This document shows positions 53,701 to 63,474 of a stretch of DNA of 64,000 nucleotides, in pieces. The position numbers were made by a program, and so were the translations under genes. This stretch comes from Nocardia goodfellowii (GTDB taxonomy: Bacteria; Actinomycetota; Actinomycetes; Mycobacteriales; Mycobacteriaceae), in contig NZ_JAGGMR010000001.1 of NCBI RefSeq assembly GCF_017875645.1, positions 930,001-994,000 on the forward strand, in the 5' to 3' direction. The notes under the pieces are model-generated. The model made no database searches and was not told where the DNA came from. It saw only the letters and a program-made list of their open reading frames with translations. Every line of letters starts with the position of its first letter. The first letter of the stretch is position 1.

Positions 53701-56700
53701 ACCGCCCGGCCGGACGGGTCGGTCAGGACCAGGCCGATCCGATCGGCGCCGTCCGGCGTCACGCGCACCCGCACGGTGGTGGCGCCGACCGCGTGCAGTG
53801 CGACGCCCTCCCACGCGAAGGGCAGCCGGATCTCCCCGGCACCGGCGCTTTCCGCGTCACCGGTGAACGCCATCGCATGCAGCGCGGCGTCGAGCAGTGC
53901 CGGGTGCAGCCCGAAACGCGCTGCTTCCGAATGCGATTGGGCGGGCAGGGCGATCTCGGCGAACACTTCCCCGCCCAGCGACCAGGCGGCGCGCAGCCCG
54001 CGGAACAGCGGCCCGTACTCGTAACCGATACCGGCGAAGTTCTCGTAGAGCTCGGTCACCGCAATCGCCACCGCGCCGACCGGCGGCCAGGGCGCCAGGT
54101 CATCGGCGGGCACCTGTTCGGTGGCCGGCGCGAGCACACCCACCGCGTGACAGGTCCAGGTGCTCTCGGCCCCGAAGTCCTCGGCCACCGTCGCGGGCCG
54201 CGAGTAGATCGACACCGATCGCTCGCCGGACTCCTGCGGAGCGGCCGCGACGATCTGCACCTCCACGCCGTCCGTAGCCGGCAGGACCAGCGGTGCCTGC
54301 AGAATCAGCTCGTCCACCTGCGGGCAGTCCAGCAGATCGCCGATGTGCAAGGCCAATTCGACGAACGCGGTGCCGGGCAGCAGCACCGATCCGCTGATGG
54401 TGTGCTCGGCCAGCCACGGGTGGGTGTGCTGGGACAGCCTGCCGGTGAGCAGCAGCCCGCCGCCCTGCGCCGGTGTCACCGTCGCCCCGAGCAGCGGATG
54501 CTCGCTCGTGCCCAGGCCCGCGTCCCGGATATTCCCGCCGCCGAGCGGGCAGTCCAGCCAGTAGCGTTTGCGCTGGAACGGGTAGGTGGGCAGGACGACT
54601 CGACGCGCACCCGCCGCCGTGAGCGCCGCCGTCCAGCCGACGGAAGCGCCGGCGCCGTGCGCGGTGGCCAGCGCCGTGAGCAAACCGGTCAGCTCGTCGC
54701 GCTGCGGCCGGAGTACCGGCACCACGGTGATGTCGTCCCAGTCCGTGTCGGCGACGCAGTCCTGGGTCATCGCGCTGAGCGCGGCGCCGGGTCCGACCTC
54801 GACGAAGACTTTCGAGCCGCCGTGGCGGCGCGCCCACTGCGCACCCGCCAGGAACTGCACCGGCTCCCGCAGATGCCGGACCCAGTAGTCCGCGGAGTGC
54901 AGATCGGCGGTGTCGGCCAGCTGCCCGGTGAGGTTGGAGATGACGCCGAGCGTCGGCGTCAGGGGGGTCAGGCTCGCGCAGACCGCCCGGAATTCTTCCA
55001 GGATCGGGTCCATCAGCGGCGAGTGGAACGCGTGGCTGACGCGCAGCTGCTTGGTGCGGATTCCCTGTCCGGCAAGGGTTTCCACGATCCGCGCCACGGA
55101 CTCGGCGACGCCGGAGACCACTACGGCGTTCGGGCCGTTGACGGCGGCGATGCTCACCTCGTCGGTGTGCCCGGCGAGCAAGGGCCGGACCTGTTCCAGC
55201 GGCGCCGCCACCGCGACCATCGCCCCGCCGGTGGGCAGCGACTGCATCAGCCGGCCGCGGGCCGCGACCAGTTTGCAGGCGTCGGCCAGTGACCACACCC
55301 CCGCGACATAGGCCGCGGTGATCTCCCCGATGGAGTGACCGATCACGTAATCGGTGCGCAGTCCCCAGGATTCGGTCAGGCGGTACAGCGCGACCTCGAC
55401 CGTGAACAGGGCCGCCTGGGTGTAGGCGGTCTGATCCAGCAGCTCGGCCTCGGGGCTGTCCGGCTCGGCGAGGATCACCGCGCGTAGCGGGGTGTCGAAA
55501 GCGCCGTCGAAGTGGGCGCAGACCTCGTCGAAGGCCGCCGCGTACACCGGGTAGGCGGCGATCAGCTCCCGGCCCATGCCGACCCGTTGCGCGCCCTGGC
55601 CGGGGAAGAGCAGCGTCGTCTTGGTCACCGAACCGGCGACGCCGGTCACGACCGCGTCGGTGCGCACGCCGGTGGCCAAAGCTTGTACGCCGTCGAGCAA
55701 TTCGGCGCGGTCGCGGCCCAGGATCACCGCGCGATGCTCGAAGGTGGCTCGGCTCGCGCTCAGCGACAGCCCGATATCCAGCGGTGCCAGATCGGGATTC
55801 GCCTGCGCGTGCGCGCTGAGCCGCTCCGCCTGCGCCGTCAGCGCCTCCGGGGAGCGCGCCGAGAGCAGCCACGGGATCAGCGGCATCGGAGTCGCGGTGG
55901 GTTCGATGACCTCGGCCGGCTCGGAGTCGGGTTCGGTGTACTGCTCCAGCACCAGATGGGCGTTGGTGCCGCTGATGCCGAAGGAGGAGACCGCGGCCCG
56001 GCGCGGACGGCCGTTGCGCGACCAGGGCCGCGACTCGGTCACCAGCCGCACTTCGCCGACCGTCCAGTCCACATGCTTGGACGGTTCGTCGACGTGCAGG
56101 GTCGGCGGCATGACGCCGTGCTCCATGGCCTTGACCAGTTTGATGACGCCCGCGACACCGGCAGCGGCCTGGGTGTGGCCCATATTCGATTTGATCGAGC
56201 CCAGCCACAACGGGTTGCCGTCGCGGCGCTCGGCGCCGTAGGTCGAGAGCAGGGCGTGCGCCTCGATCGGATCGCCCAGGGCGGTGCCGGTCCCGTGGCC
56301 CTCCACCAGGTCGATCTCGGCGGCGGGCACGCCGGCGTTGGCCAGGGCCTGGCGGATCACTCGCTGCTGGGCCGGGCCGTTCGGCGCGACGAGCCCGTTG
56401 GAGGCGCCGTCCTGGTTCACCGCGCTGCCGCGGATCACCGCCAAAATCGGGTGACCGTTGCGGCGCGCGTCCGAAAGGCGTTCCAGCAGTACCATGCCGA
56501 CGCCCTCGCCCCAGGAGGTGCCGTCCGCGGCCGACGCGTAGGACTTGCAGCGCCCGTCGGCTGACAACCCCCGCTGCGCCGAGAAGCCCACGAAGGCTTC
56601 GGTGGTCGCGAACACGCACACGCCGCCGGCCAGGGCCAGGCTCGACTCCCGGGTGCGCAGCGACTGCACCGCCTGGTGCATCGCCACCAACGACGAGGAG

Positions 56701-57314
56701 CACGCCGTGTCCAGCGTGACGGCGGGGCCTTCCAAGCCGAGCGTGTAAGCGATCCGGCCGGAAGCGACGCTGGAGGTGCGCCCGGTCAGCAACAGCGCGC
56801 CGAGCCCTTCCCGGTCGCCGGTGATAGCCGGTCCGTAAGGAGTGGAGATCAGTCCGGCGAATACGCCGGTGTCGGAGCCGCGCAGCGTCGCCGGGTCGAT
56901 GCCCGCACGCTCCAACACCTCCCACGCGGACTCCAGCAGCAACCGCTGCTGCGGATCCATCGCCATCGCCTCGCGGGGGCTGATCCCGAAGAACGCGGCA
57001 TCGAAATCGGCGGCGTCATAGAGGAATCCGCCGTCACGCACGTACGAGGTGCCCTCTTTCTCCGGGTCCGGGTCGTAGGTGTTCAGATCCCAGCCCCGAT
57101 CGGTCGGCCAGCCCGACACCAGGTCGCGGCCCTGCGCCACGACATCCCACAGGTCCTCGGGCGAGGCCACGCCGCCGGGGAATCGGCAGGCCATGCTGAC
57201 GATCGCGATCGGCTCGTTCGCCCGCGCCACCGTCTCCTGCAGGCGCTGGTGGGTGGTCTGCAACTCGGTCGCTGCTCGCTTGAGGTATTTGCGGAGCTCT
57301 TCTTCGTTCGCCAT
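50754..57314 (-). CDS. Type I PKS module: KS-AT-DH-ER-KR-ACP
   Basis: A 2186-residue fully reducing module. After an N-terminal docking helix the KS has Cys205, His340 and His380. The AT has G-H-S-I-G-E (Ser661) and H-A-F-H-S-P (761-766), so malonyl-CoA is expected. The DH has H-x3-G-x4-P from His971 and Asp1142 in L-L-D-A-A-L-H. The ER NADPH loop is G-G-V-G-M-A near 1570. The KR has G-G-T-G-S-L-G-G near 1753, a B-type V-I-D-D motif, and Ser1882/1883-Tyr1896-Asn1900. The ACP is D-L-G-F-D-S-L, Ser2062. A C-terminal docking segment follows. All reductive sites look intact, so it adds a saturated two-carbon unit. First gene of the leftward operon. Confidence 0.95.
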   Translation of the reverse strand: MANEEELRKYLKRAATELQTTHQRLQETVARANEPIAIVSMACRFPGGVASPEDLWDVVAQGRDLVSGWPTDRGWDLNTYDPDPEKEGTSYVRDGGFLYDAADFDAAFFGISPREAMAMDPQQRLLLESAWEVLERAGIDPATLRGSDTGVFAGLISTPYGPAITGDREGLGALLLTGRTSSVASGRIAYTLGLEGPAVTLDTACSSSLVAMHQAVQSLRTRESSLALAGGVCVFATTEAFVGFSAQRGLSADGRCKSYASAADGTSWGEGVGMVLLERLSDARRNGHPILAVIRGSAVNQDGASNGLVAPNGPAQQRVIRQALANAGVPAAEIDLVEGHGTGTALGDPIEAHALLSTYGAERRDGNPLWLGSIKSNMGHTQAAAGVAGVIKLVKAMEHGVMPPTLHVDEPSKHVDWTVGEVRLVTESRPWSRNGRPRRAAVSSFGISGTNAHLVLEQYTEPDSEPAEVIEPTATPMPLIPWLLSARSPEALTAQAERLSAHAQANPDLAPLDIGLSLSASRATFEHRAVILGRDRAELLDGVQALATGVRTDAVVTGVAGSVTKTTLLFPGQGAQRVGMGRELIAAYPVYAAAFDEVCAHFDGAFDTPLRAVILAEPDSPEAELLDQTAYTQAALFTVEVALYRLTESWGLRTDYVIGHSIGEITAAYVAGVWSLADACKLVAARGRLMQSLPTGGAMVAVAAPLEQVRPLLAGHTDEVSIAAVNGPNAVVVSGVAESVARIVETLAGQGIRTKQLRVSHAFHSPLMDPILEEFRAVCASLTPLTPTLGVISNLTGQLADTADLHSADYWVRHLREPVQFLAGAQWARRHGGSKVFVEVGPGAALSAMTQDCVADTDWDDITVVPVLRPQRDELTGLLTALATAHGAGASVGWTAALTAAGARRVVLPTYPFQRKRYWLDCPLGGGNIRDAGLGTSEHPLLGATVTPAQGGGLLLTGRLSQHTHPWLAEHTISGSVLLPGTAFVELALHIGDLLDCPQVDELILQAPLVLPATDGVEVQIVAAAPQESGERSVSIYSRPATVAEDFGAESTWTCHAVGVLAPATEQVPADDLAPWPPVGAVAIAVTELYENFAGIGYEYGPLFRGLRAAWSLGGEVFAEIALPAQSHSEAARFGLHPALLDAALHAMAFTGDAESAGAGEIRLPFAWEGVALHAVGATTVRVRVTPDGADRIGLVLTDPSGRAVATVQALTVRAVSMDQLRGSTASSDESLFALGWVPVTRPETAPAEGAWTALPDNASEEDSVRAEVASSSTLHVEQYEGGGRTAIVLRLTADADGSAAEVVRERVSEVLTRVQTLLASGTPDTPLVVVTRRAVAVHGAEDIADLAAGSIWGMLRSAQNENPGRIMVVDVDDWTHYRDAVAVALAVDTEPQLAVRATALHAPRVGRAGADTVGAAALTGTTDWALTALGTGALSGDNMVLTPVETFGLGPDQVRVAVRATGMNFRDVLIVLGMYPDPNAPIGGEGSGVVLEVGSEVTEFAPGDRVMGLFAGVGSTVVTDRRTLVPMPAGWSFAQAAAVPAVFATAYYALVDLAQVQAGETLLIHAATGGVGMAAVQLARHLGVELLVTASTPKWPVLKAQGFDEDQIGNTRTTEFEAKFMATTDGRGADVVLDSLAGDMVDASLRLLPRGGRFVEMGLTDLRDPDEVAAAHPGVWYRNFVLMEAGADRLHEIMLELVRLFEAGALTTLPVTTWDVRRAPEAFRFLGSARHIGKNVLMIPSALDPEGTVLITGGTGSLGGLVARHLVARYGVRHLLLVSRRGAQADSARELAEELTAQGARVSFAACDVADPAALSAVLAGIETAHPLTAVVHTAGVIDDALFIGQTPKHIEAVFRSKADAAWNLHEATRELDLSLFVLFSSVAGVFGSPGQANYAGANAFLDALAQHRHTLGLPATSLAWGLWERATGMTEHLTAQDRARIHREGFLPISDEEGLALLDSALTLGQATAVPAKIDVATLRKNIDDLPATLRAVVRAGRRTADGGSVESSKLVASLIGKSETEQERLILEIIRAHGAAVLGHDSPEAVGVDQPFMDLGFDSLSAVEFRNRLKSSTGAKLPTTVVFDYPTPGALAGYLRQQIAPADDRPARIVAQIDALRGVCADVELDRSELDDITARLTELLRTLRGEEADEVLTSLDSADDDELFDFIDKPRSAAAYGAAGSI

Positions 57315-57367
57315 GGGATACCGACCTCTAATTCGTGTGCTTTTCGGAAAAGGCTACGGACACCCGT

Positions 57368-57430
57368 GTAATTGCCCGGTAATCCTCGAGTCTGCGACTA
57401 TTTCGACGTGCCTGATTACTCGGCAATTAC
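57368..57430. promoter_or_regulatory. Paired operator-like inverted repeat between PKS and monooxygenase genes
   Basis: GTAATTGCCCGGTAATC (57368-57384) is repeated inverted as GATTACTCGGCAATTAC (57414-57430) with 15 of 17 bases complementary and a 29-base spacer. Each arm is itself a near-palindrome of the form ATT-n-C-n-C-GG-n-AAT. It lies in the 174-bp divergent promoter gap, so a dimeric regulator could control both directions. Which regulator binds is unknown. Confidence 0.65.
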
Positions 57431-57488
57431 CAGCCGCTGCAACGGGATCCGTTGACGCCGCGTACCAGGGCCCTTAGCCTCGGCTACC

Positions 57489-58997
57489 ATGACCTCATCG
57501 CGTTCCCCGGGCCACTCGCGTTTACCGCGGATCGCGGTCATCGGGGCCGGCATGTCGGGTATCTGTATGGCGATCACATTGCAGCGTGCCGGGTTCACCG
57601 ATTTCACGGTATTCGAGAAAACTTCCGCGATCGGCGGAGTCTGGCGTGACAATACCTATCCGGGATTGACTTGCGATCTGCCGTCCCGTATCTACCAGTT
57701 CAGTTTCGCGCCCAATCCGGAATGGTCCAGCTTCTTCTCACCCGGTGCGGAAATCGACCGATACCTGACCGACGTCGCCCATCGGCACAATCTCGAACCA
57801 CATATCAGATTCGATACCGAAGTCCGTTCGGCTGAATTCGACGGCACCGCCTGGACCGTGCGCACCGACGACGGTGTGGAGATTTTCGATTTCGTCGTGT
57901 GCGCGACCGGAATTCAACACAATCCGCATATCGCCGAGCTGCCCGGCATGGCGAGTTTCGCCGGTTCGATATTTCATTCCGCGCGCTGGGATCACAGCGC
58001 GGAGCTGGTGGGCCGCCGGGTGGGCGTGGTGGGCACCGGCTCGACGGGCGTGCAGCTGACGACCGCGCTGGCCGGAAAGGCCGCGCACTTCTCCCTGTTC
58101 CAGCGGACCGCTCAGTGGATGCTGCCGGTGCCGAATCCCCGGTACTTCGATATCGCCCGATGGTTGCGCCGGCGGTATCCGGTATTGGACCGGCTCAGTT
58201 ACCGGACCATCCATTTCAGTTGCGAATTCCTGTTCGACGCCGTGATCAACCCGGGATGGCGGCGCACCGCCGCCGCCTGGATCTGCCGGGCCAACCTGCG
58301 CCGGGTCCGCGATCGCGACCTGCGCCGGGCACTGACTCCCGACTACGTGCCGCTGTGCAAGCGCATCGTGGTGTCGACCAAGTTCTACCGCGCGGTGCAG
58401 CGACCGGATGTCTCGGTGGTCACCGACGCGATCGAGCGCGTCGAGCCGCGCGGGATCGTCACCGCGGACGGCACGCTGCACGAACTCGATGTCATCGTGC
58501 TCGCGACCGGGTTCGACCCACGCAGCTATATGCGTCCCATGAATTTGATCGGCACCCATGGCCGAACCATCCACGAAGAATGGGAATCCGGTCCGAACGC
58601 ATTCGAAACCGTGGCGCTGCCGGGATTCCCGAATGTTTTCCTGATGTTGGGCCCGAACAGTCCGGTGGGAAATTTTCCGCTGACCGTGGTAGCCGAATGG
58701 CAGGCGCAGCACATCGTCGGCTGGTTGCAGCGCTGGAGCAACGGCGAACTCAGCACCGTCGAGCCGACCCGGGCGGCGGCCGAGGAGTATAACGCGAAAA
58801 TCCGCGCGGCCATGCCGAATACGGTGTGGACCAGCGGTTGCCAGAGCTGGTATCTGGGCGCCGACGGCAGCCCCGATCTGTGGCCCTTCACTCCTCGTGC
58901 GCATCGCACGATGATGCAACGCATTCCGGACCTCGCGAATTATCACATCAGCACCCCCGCGCACCCTGCCCGCGTCGGCGAAATAGCGGAAGACTGA
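57489..58997 (+). CDS. Flavin-containing/Baeyer-Villiger-type monooxygenase
   Basis: A 502-residue class B flavoprotein monooxygenase. The FAD site is G-A-G-M-S-G (19-24), the fingerprint F-A-G-S-I-F-H-S-A-R-W-D matches the Baeyer-Villiger motif F-x-G-x3-H-x3-W, and the NADPH site is G-T-G-S-T-G. It would insert oxygen next to a ketone or oxidise a heteroatom; an arylamine from p-aminobenzoate is one conceivable target. It is divergent from the large PKS and followed at 51 bp by the MMPL gene on the same strand. Confidence 0.9.
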   Translation: MTSSRSPGHSRLPRIAVIGAGMSGICMAITLQRAGFTDFTVFEKTSAIGGVWRDNTYPGLTCDLPSRIYQFSFAPNPEWSSFFSPGAEIDRYLTDVAHRHNLEPHIRFDTEVRSAEFDGTAWTVRTDDGVEIFDFVVCATGIQHNPHIAELPGMASFAGSIFHSARWDHSAELVGRRVGVVGTGSTGVQLTTALAGKAAHFSLFQRTAQWMLPVPNPRYFDIARWLRRRYPVLDRLSYRTIHFSCEFLFDAVINPGWRRTAAAWICRANLRRVRDRDLRRALTPDYVPLCKRIVVSTKFYRAVQRPDVSVVTDAIERVEPRGIVTADGTLHELDVIVLATGFDPRSYMRPMNLIGTHGRTIHEEWESGPNAFETVALPGFPNVFLMLGPNSPVGNFPLTVVAEWQAQHIVGWLQRWSNGELSTVEPTRAAAEEYNAKIRAAMPNTVWTSGCQSWYLGADGSPDLWPFTPRAHRTMMQRIPDLANYHISTPAHPARVGEIAED

Positions 58998-59048
58998 GTC
59001 GCCGCCAAACCCGTTCCCTGTACGGCTATTTCAGTTAGGATTACCGCC

Positions 59049-61235
59049 ATGATCCACTGGTGGGGAAACATTCTCATCGCACGCCCGCGTGCGATTCTAG
59101 CGTTTGTGGTAGTCGCGATTATAGGCGCGGGAATTTGGGGCCTGGGGGTGATGAACCATCTCAGTCTGGGTGGATTCACCGACCCGGACAGCGAATCCAC
59201 CTACGTCGACGAATATGTCGAGCAACATTTCGGCCGCATCGATGCCAGCGACCTCATCGTCCTGTACCGCCCGCAATCCGGTCAGTCGCTGGACGCACTC
59301 GGGCCGGCGGTGGCGGCATCCCTCGAGCACATCCCCCCGGATCGGATGGTCGCCACGCCGCGGACCTACTGGTCCATCCCGAATTCGGACCTGACCAAGC
59401 TGGCGTTCCGCTCCACCGACGGCAGCACCGGTCTGGCGACCTTCGCGTTCTCCGGTGACGAGGACGCCAGAATCCGCACCTACCTCGATGTTCGCGATCA
59501 CCTGCGGATCCCCGGCGTCGAGGTCCGCTTCGGCGGTATCGCGGCGGTCGCCGACGCGTACAACCAGGAAGTGCTGACCAATGTGGTGCGCGCCGAACTG
59601 GTGTCGTTCCCGCTGATGCTGATCCTGCTGCTGTTCGTGTTCGGTGGCTTCGTCGCCGCCGCGGTGCCGCTCGCGGCGGCGGGATTGTCGCTGCTCGGTG
59701 CGTTTTTCGCGTTGCGCATGCTGCAGCAGTGGACCGAGGTCTCCGCCTTCGCCGCCAACACCGCGTCGCTGATCGGGCTGGGTCTGGCCGTCGACTACAG
59801 CCTTTTCATGGTCAGCCGGTTCCGGGAGGAGCTGCGCGCCGGGAGCAGCACCGAGGACGCGGTCCGCGCGATGATGGTCACCGCCGGTCGCACCGTCGCC
59901 ACCTCGGCGGTGCTGCTGGCCTGCGGGTCGATCGGCATGATGTTCTTCGATCTGGCGTTGATCCGCTCCCTGGCCTACGGCGGGCTCGCGGCGATGACGA
60001 TCGCGGTGGTGGTGTGCCTGACCGTGCTACCCGCCACCTTGCTGCTGCTCGGGCCGCGGATCAACGCCCTGGCGTGGCGGCGCGGAGTCATCGACCGGGT
60101 CGAGCAGCGATCGGTGACCTTCTGGGGCAACTTCGCCGACCGGGTGCTGCGGCGGCCCGTCGCGGTGTTCGCCGCGGTGACGGCGGTGCTGGCGGTCTGC
60201 CTGCTGCCGCTGTCCGGCATCAAGATCGGCGACGTCGACCACAACGGGCTACCCAGCGGTGCGCAGGCGCGCGTCACGATGGATCAGTTCTACGCCGACT
60301 TCCCGTTGGCCCGCACCGGCGCGAAAATCCTTGCCCAGCATGCGGACGGGACGCCGGCGAGCGCGTCGGAAGTCGCCGCGATCACTCGCGCGGCCGAACG
60401 CGTGCCCGGTGTCTTCCGGGTGGAAGCGGTGGGCGGCCCCGACTCCGGGGTGATCTACGCCCGGTTGACCGACGCCGAACGCAGCCCGGCCGCGCAACAG
60501 ACCGTCGACAAGTTGCGCGCCATCGCCACCGAGCCGGGGACGGCACTGAAAGTCGGTGGTACCACGGCGGTTTCCCAGGACGGCATCGCCGCCACCAAAG
60601 AGCGGATCCCGGCGATGCTGGGATTCATGGTGCTGGCCACCTTCCTGGTGCTGCTGCTGAGTTTCGGGTCGGTGGTGCTGGCGGTGAAGGCGGTGCTGAT
60701 GGCCGCCATCAGCCTCGGCGCCACCTACGGGGTGCTGACGTGGATCTTCGTCGACGGCCACGGGGCGGGATTGCTGGACATCACGCCCAGCCCGATGTTC
60801 GCGCCGATCGCGCTGATGCTCTCGACGCTGGTGTTCGGGCTCTCCAGCGATTACGAGGTGTTCCTGTTGTCGCGGATGGTCGAATCGCACGTCGACGGCG
60901 ACGACACCGACACGGCGATCCGCAACGGCATCGCCCACACCGGCCGAGTCGTCACGGCAGCGGCGTTCCTGCTGGTCGCGGTGACCGTGGCCTTCTCGCT
61001 GACCTCGCTGACCATGATCCGGCTGATCGGTGTCGGCGTCATCGTCGGCCTGCTCATCGATGCCACCATCGTGCGCATGCTGCTGGTCCCGGCCAGCGTG
61101 AAACTCATGGGCCGAGCCAACTGGTGGGCCCCCGGGCCGCTCGCCGCCATCATGGCTCGCGCCGGCCACTCGCGGGTCCGCACTCCCGCGCAACAGCACG
61201 GGCTGCTCGAGTCCGCCGACAGTTCGAGTTCCTGA
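59049..61235 (+). CDS. MMPL-family RND exporter
   Basis: A 728-residue membrane transporter with about eleven helices in the MmpL layout: one N-terminal helix, an external domain, five helices, a second external domain, then the remaining helices. The charged residues in G-L-A-V-D-Y-S-L-F-M-V-S-R-F-R-E and G-L-S-S-D-Y-E-V-F-L-L-S-R-M are the paired proton-relay positions of helices 4 and 10. It is shorter than lipid-exporting MmpL proteins and resembles the MMPL exporters found in antibiotic clusters, so export of the polyketide and self-protection are likely. Convergent with pabAB across a strong terminator. Confidence 0.9.
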   Translation: MIHWWGNILIARPRAILAFVVVAIIGAGIWGLGVMNHLSLGGFTDPDSESTYVDEYVEQHFGRIDASDLIVLYRPQSGQSLDALGPAVAASLEHIPPDRMVATPRTYWSIPNSDLTKLAFRSTDGSTGLATFAFSGDEDARIRTYLDVRDHLRIPGVEVRFGGIAAVADAYNQEVLTNVVRAELVSFPLMLILLLFVFGGFVAAAVPLAAAGLSLLGAFFALRMLQQWTEVSAFAANTASLIGLGLAVDYSLFMVSRFREELRAGSSTEDAVRAMMVTAGRTVATSAVLLACGSIGMMFFDLALIRSLAYGGLAAMTIAVVVCLTVLPATLLLLGPRINALAWRRGVIDRVEQRSVTFWGNFADRVLRRPVAVFAAVTAVLAVCLLPLSGIKIGDVDHNGLPSGAQARVTMDQFYADFPLARTGAKILAQHADGTPASASEVAAITRAAERVPGVFRVEAVGGPDSGVIYARLTDAERSPAAQQTVDKLRAIATEPGTALKVGGTTAVSQDGIAATKERIPAMLGFMVLATFLVLLLSFGSVVLAVKAVLMAAISLGATYGVLTWIFVDGHGAGLLDITPSPMFAPIALMLSTLVFGLSSDYEVFLLSRMVESHVDGDDTDTAIRNGIAHTGRVVTAAAFLLVAVTVAFSLTSLTMIRLIGVGVIVGLLIDATIVRMLLVPASVKLMGRANWWAPGPLAAIMARAGHSRVRTPAQQHGLLESADSSSS

Positions 61236-61245
61236 TCCGACGAGA

Positions 61246-61288
61246 AGCGCTCCCGCACACCCTCTTCCGGAGGGGGTGCGGGAGCGCT
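61246..61288. terminator. Bidirectional terminator between MMPL and pabAB genes
   Basis: A 13-bp perfect outer stem (61246-61258 with 61276-61288) with an additional CCCTC/GAGGG inner stem lies between convergent stops, 11 bp and 15 bp from them. Confidence 0.85.
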
Positions 61289-61302
61289 GGTTCGTCACCG
61301 GG

Positions 61303-63429
61303 TCAGGCCGGGACGCCGGACGGGTAGGTGGACTCCCCGGCCTTGTCGGTGCGAACGTCTTCCGGGGCCACCGACCGCAACGCCGATTCCGCCTTGAGCA
61401 TCATCTCGTCGAACTCCGCGGCGGCATCCGAATCCAGCAGGACCGCGCCGCCCGCGCCGGCCCGCAGCAGACCGTCGTGGATGACCGCGGTGCGGATGAC
61501 GACGTTGAGGTCCGCGGTGCCGTTGGCAGCCAGGAAACCGAGTGTGCCCGAGTAGATGCCGCGGGCCTGCGTCTCCAGTTCGTCGGTGATCTCGATCGAC
61601 CGCAGCTTCGGCGCTCCGGTCATGGAACCGCCGGGGAAGCAGGCCCGCAGCGCGGCGATCACGCTTACTTCGGGTCGTAACCGGCCGCGAATGGTCGACA
61701 CCAGCTGGTGCACCGTGGCGTAGGACTCCACCCGCATGAACCCCGGCACCGACACACTGCCGATGTCGCAGACCCGGCCCAGATCGTTGCGCAGCAGGTC
61801 GACAATCATGAGGTTCTCCGCACGAGTCTTGGCGCTGCCGGCCAGTTCCCGCGCGAGGGCCAGGTCGACGTGCGGATCGTGATCGCGCGCGGCGGTGCCT
61901 TTGATCGGCTTGGACTCCACCACGCGTTCCGGCGAGACCCGCAGGAAGCGTTCCGGCGAGGAGCACAGCACGTGCAGTTCGCCGAATCGCAGGTAGGCCG
62001 CGTGCGGTGCCGGGTTGGTGCGGCGCTGCCGGCAGTACAGCTCCAGCGGGTCGCCGCGAAACGGCGCCTCCACCATGGTGGTCAGGCAGATTTCGTAGCT
62101 CTCCCCCGCGTGCAACTGATCAATGCACTGCTCGACGTTGTGCTCGTAGGTTTCCCGGGATTGCACCAGCCACGGTTCCGGGTCGAATCCCAGCACCGCC
62201 GATCTCGGGGGCGTGCCCTCGGCGGCCGACCACCCGGAGATCCGTTGCGTGGTCTGCGCGAGCCAGTGCCCGGCGCGCCCGGCGGCACGCGGCTCATCGG
62301 GGAACATCGTGACCACCCAGGTGCTGTCGTCCTCGTGATCGACGACGACGAGGCGGTCGGCCGACATCCACAGCGCGTCCGGATACGACGACACATGCTT
62401 GTTGGGCGACCCGCACTCCTCTTTCAGTTCATAACCGAAGTAACCGACGTAACCGCCGGTGCAGTCGAACGGCAACTCCGGGGTCGGCGGCAAGGCGCGC
62501 TCGGCGAGACGCCGATCCAGCACCTCGAACACCGAGCCCTGCTCGGTCCGCGTCGCACCGCCGGCGGCGCGCACGCCCACCACGCCCGAAGCCACGTCAT
62601 AAGTGAGGGTTTCGCCGAGCGGGCCGTCGGCCGCACCCAGATAGGAGAAGCGCGACAAACCTGGCTCGACGCGGCTGCTGTCCAGCCAGAACGAGTGCGC
62701 GGCGTTCGCGAACAGCGTGCGGTACACCCGCTCGGTATCGACCGCACCGTCGATCCGCCGATGTTCGACCCGCCAGCGCGCCGCGGGTAGCGCGGGCACG
62801 GCGTTCGTTTCCGCGCGAAAGTCGCTGGGCCCCAGCGCGGTACCGTCGCTGTCCGCACCCACCAGCGCCCGGAAGTTCTCCAGCAGCCGCGCACCGTGCT
62901 CGGTGGCGATCGACTCCGGATGGAACTGCACTCCCCACCACGGCTCCCGCAGGTGCCGCAAACCCATCACCACGCCGTCGGCCGACCACGCGGTGACCTC
63001 CAGTTCCGGCGGCAACGGCGATTCGACACACAGCGAGTGATACCGCACGGCCGTGAAATCTTGGGGAATGCCGGCGAACAGGTCGGCACCGCTGTGCCGG
63101 ATCTGTTCCAGGTGACCGTGCCGCGGCGCCGGAGCGCGCACCACCTCCGCGCCCGCGACGTAGGCCAGTGCCTGATGACCCAGGCACACGCCGAGCACCG
63201 GAAGCCCGGTGCGGCGGATCAGATCCAGGCTCATCCCGATATCGCGCGGCGTGCTCGGGGTGCCCGGACCAGGCGAGATCACCAGGGCGTCGAACTCGCC
63301 GGGTGCAATCGTGCGCAGCGCCTCGTCGTCGTTGGTGTAGACCACGGGTTCGCAGCCGTAGACCGCCGCCATCAGCTGAAAGAGGTTGTAGGTGTAGGAG
63401 TCGTAGTTGTCGATGAGTAGCGTCCGCAT
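61303..63429 (-). CDS. pabAB: Aminodeoxychorismate synthase (PabA-PabB fusion)
   Basis: A 708-residue fusion. The N-terminal class I glutamine amidotransferase has Cys82 (G-V-C-L-G-H-Q), His170 and Glu172 (F-H-P-E-S). The chorismate-binding half carries P-I-K-G-T with Lys510, the residue that marks 4-amino-4-deoxychorismate formation; anthranilate synthases have an Ala-type variant there. Fused enzymes of this kind supply p-aminobenzoate in secondary metabolism (candicidin, chloramphenicol-type pathways), while folate synthesis usually uses separate genes. An ADC lyase (PabC) is not visible in the window. It lies 45 bp after the end of a PKS gene on the same strand, so it probably shares its transcript. 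Confidence 0.93.
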   Translation of the reverse strand: MRTLLIDNYDSYTYNLFQLMAAVYGCEPVVYTNDDEALRTIAPGEFDALVISPGPGTPSTPRDIGMSLDLIRRTGLPVLGVCLGHQALAYVAGAEVVRAPAPRHGHLEQIRHSGADLFAGIPQDFTAVRYHSLCVESPLPPELEVTAWSADGVVMGLRHLREPWWGVQFHPESIATEHGARLLENFRALVGADSDGTALGPSDFRAETNAVPALPAARWRVEHRRIDGAVDTERVYRTLFANAAHSFWLDSSRVEPGLSRFSYLGAADGPLGETLTYDVASGVVGVRAAGGATRTEQGSVFEVLDRRLAERALPPTPELPFDCTGGYVGYFGYELKEECGSPNKHVSSYPDALWMSADRLVVVDHEDDSTWVVTMFPDEPRAAGRAGHWLAQTTQRISGWSAAEGTPPRSAVLGFDPEPWLVQSRETYEHNVEQCIDQLHAGESYEICLTTMVEAPFRGDPLELYCRQRRTNPAPHAAYLRFGELHVLCSSPERFLRVSPERVVESKPIKGTAARDHDPHVDLALARELAGSAKTRAENLMIVDLLRNDLGRVCDIGSVSVPGFMRVESYATVHQLVSTIRGRLRPEVSVIAALRACFPGGSMTGAPKLRSIEITDELETQARGIYSGTLGFLAANGTADLNVVIRTAVIHDGLLRAGAGGAVLLDSDAAAEFDEMMLKAESALRSVAPEDVRTDKAGESTYPSGVPA

Positions 63430-63474
63430 ATCAGCTCCGGCTCTTGTTCGGTTACTCGTGGACTTCGGCGGCCG

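Noticed and set aside
57384..57408. SARP heptamer repeats (TCGAGTC, TCGACGT) near the PKS promoter
   Set aside because: Only two partial heptamers, 17 bp apart rather than 11 or 22, so they do not form a credible SARP site.
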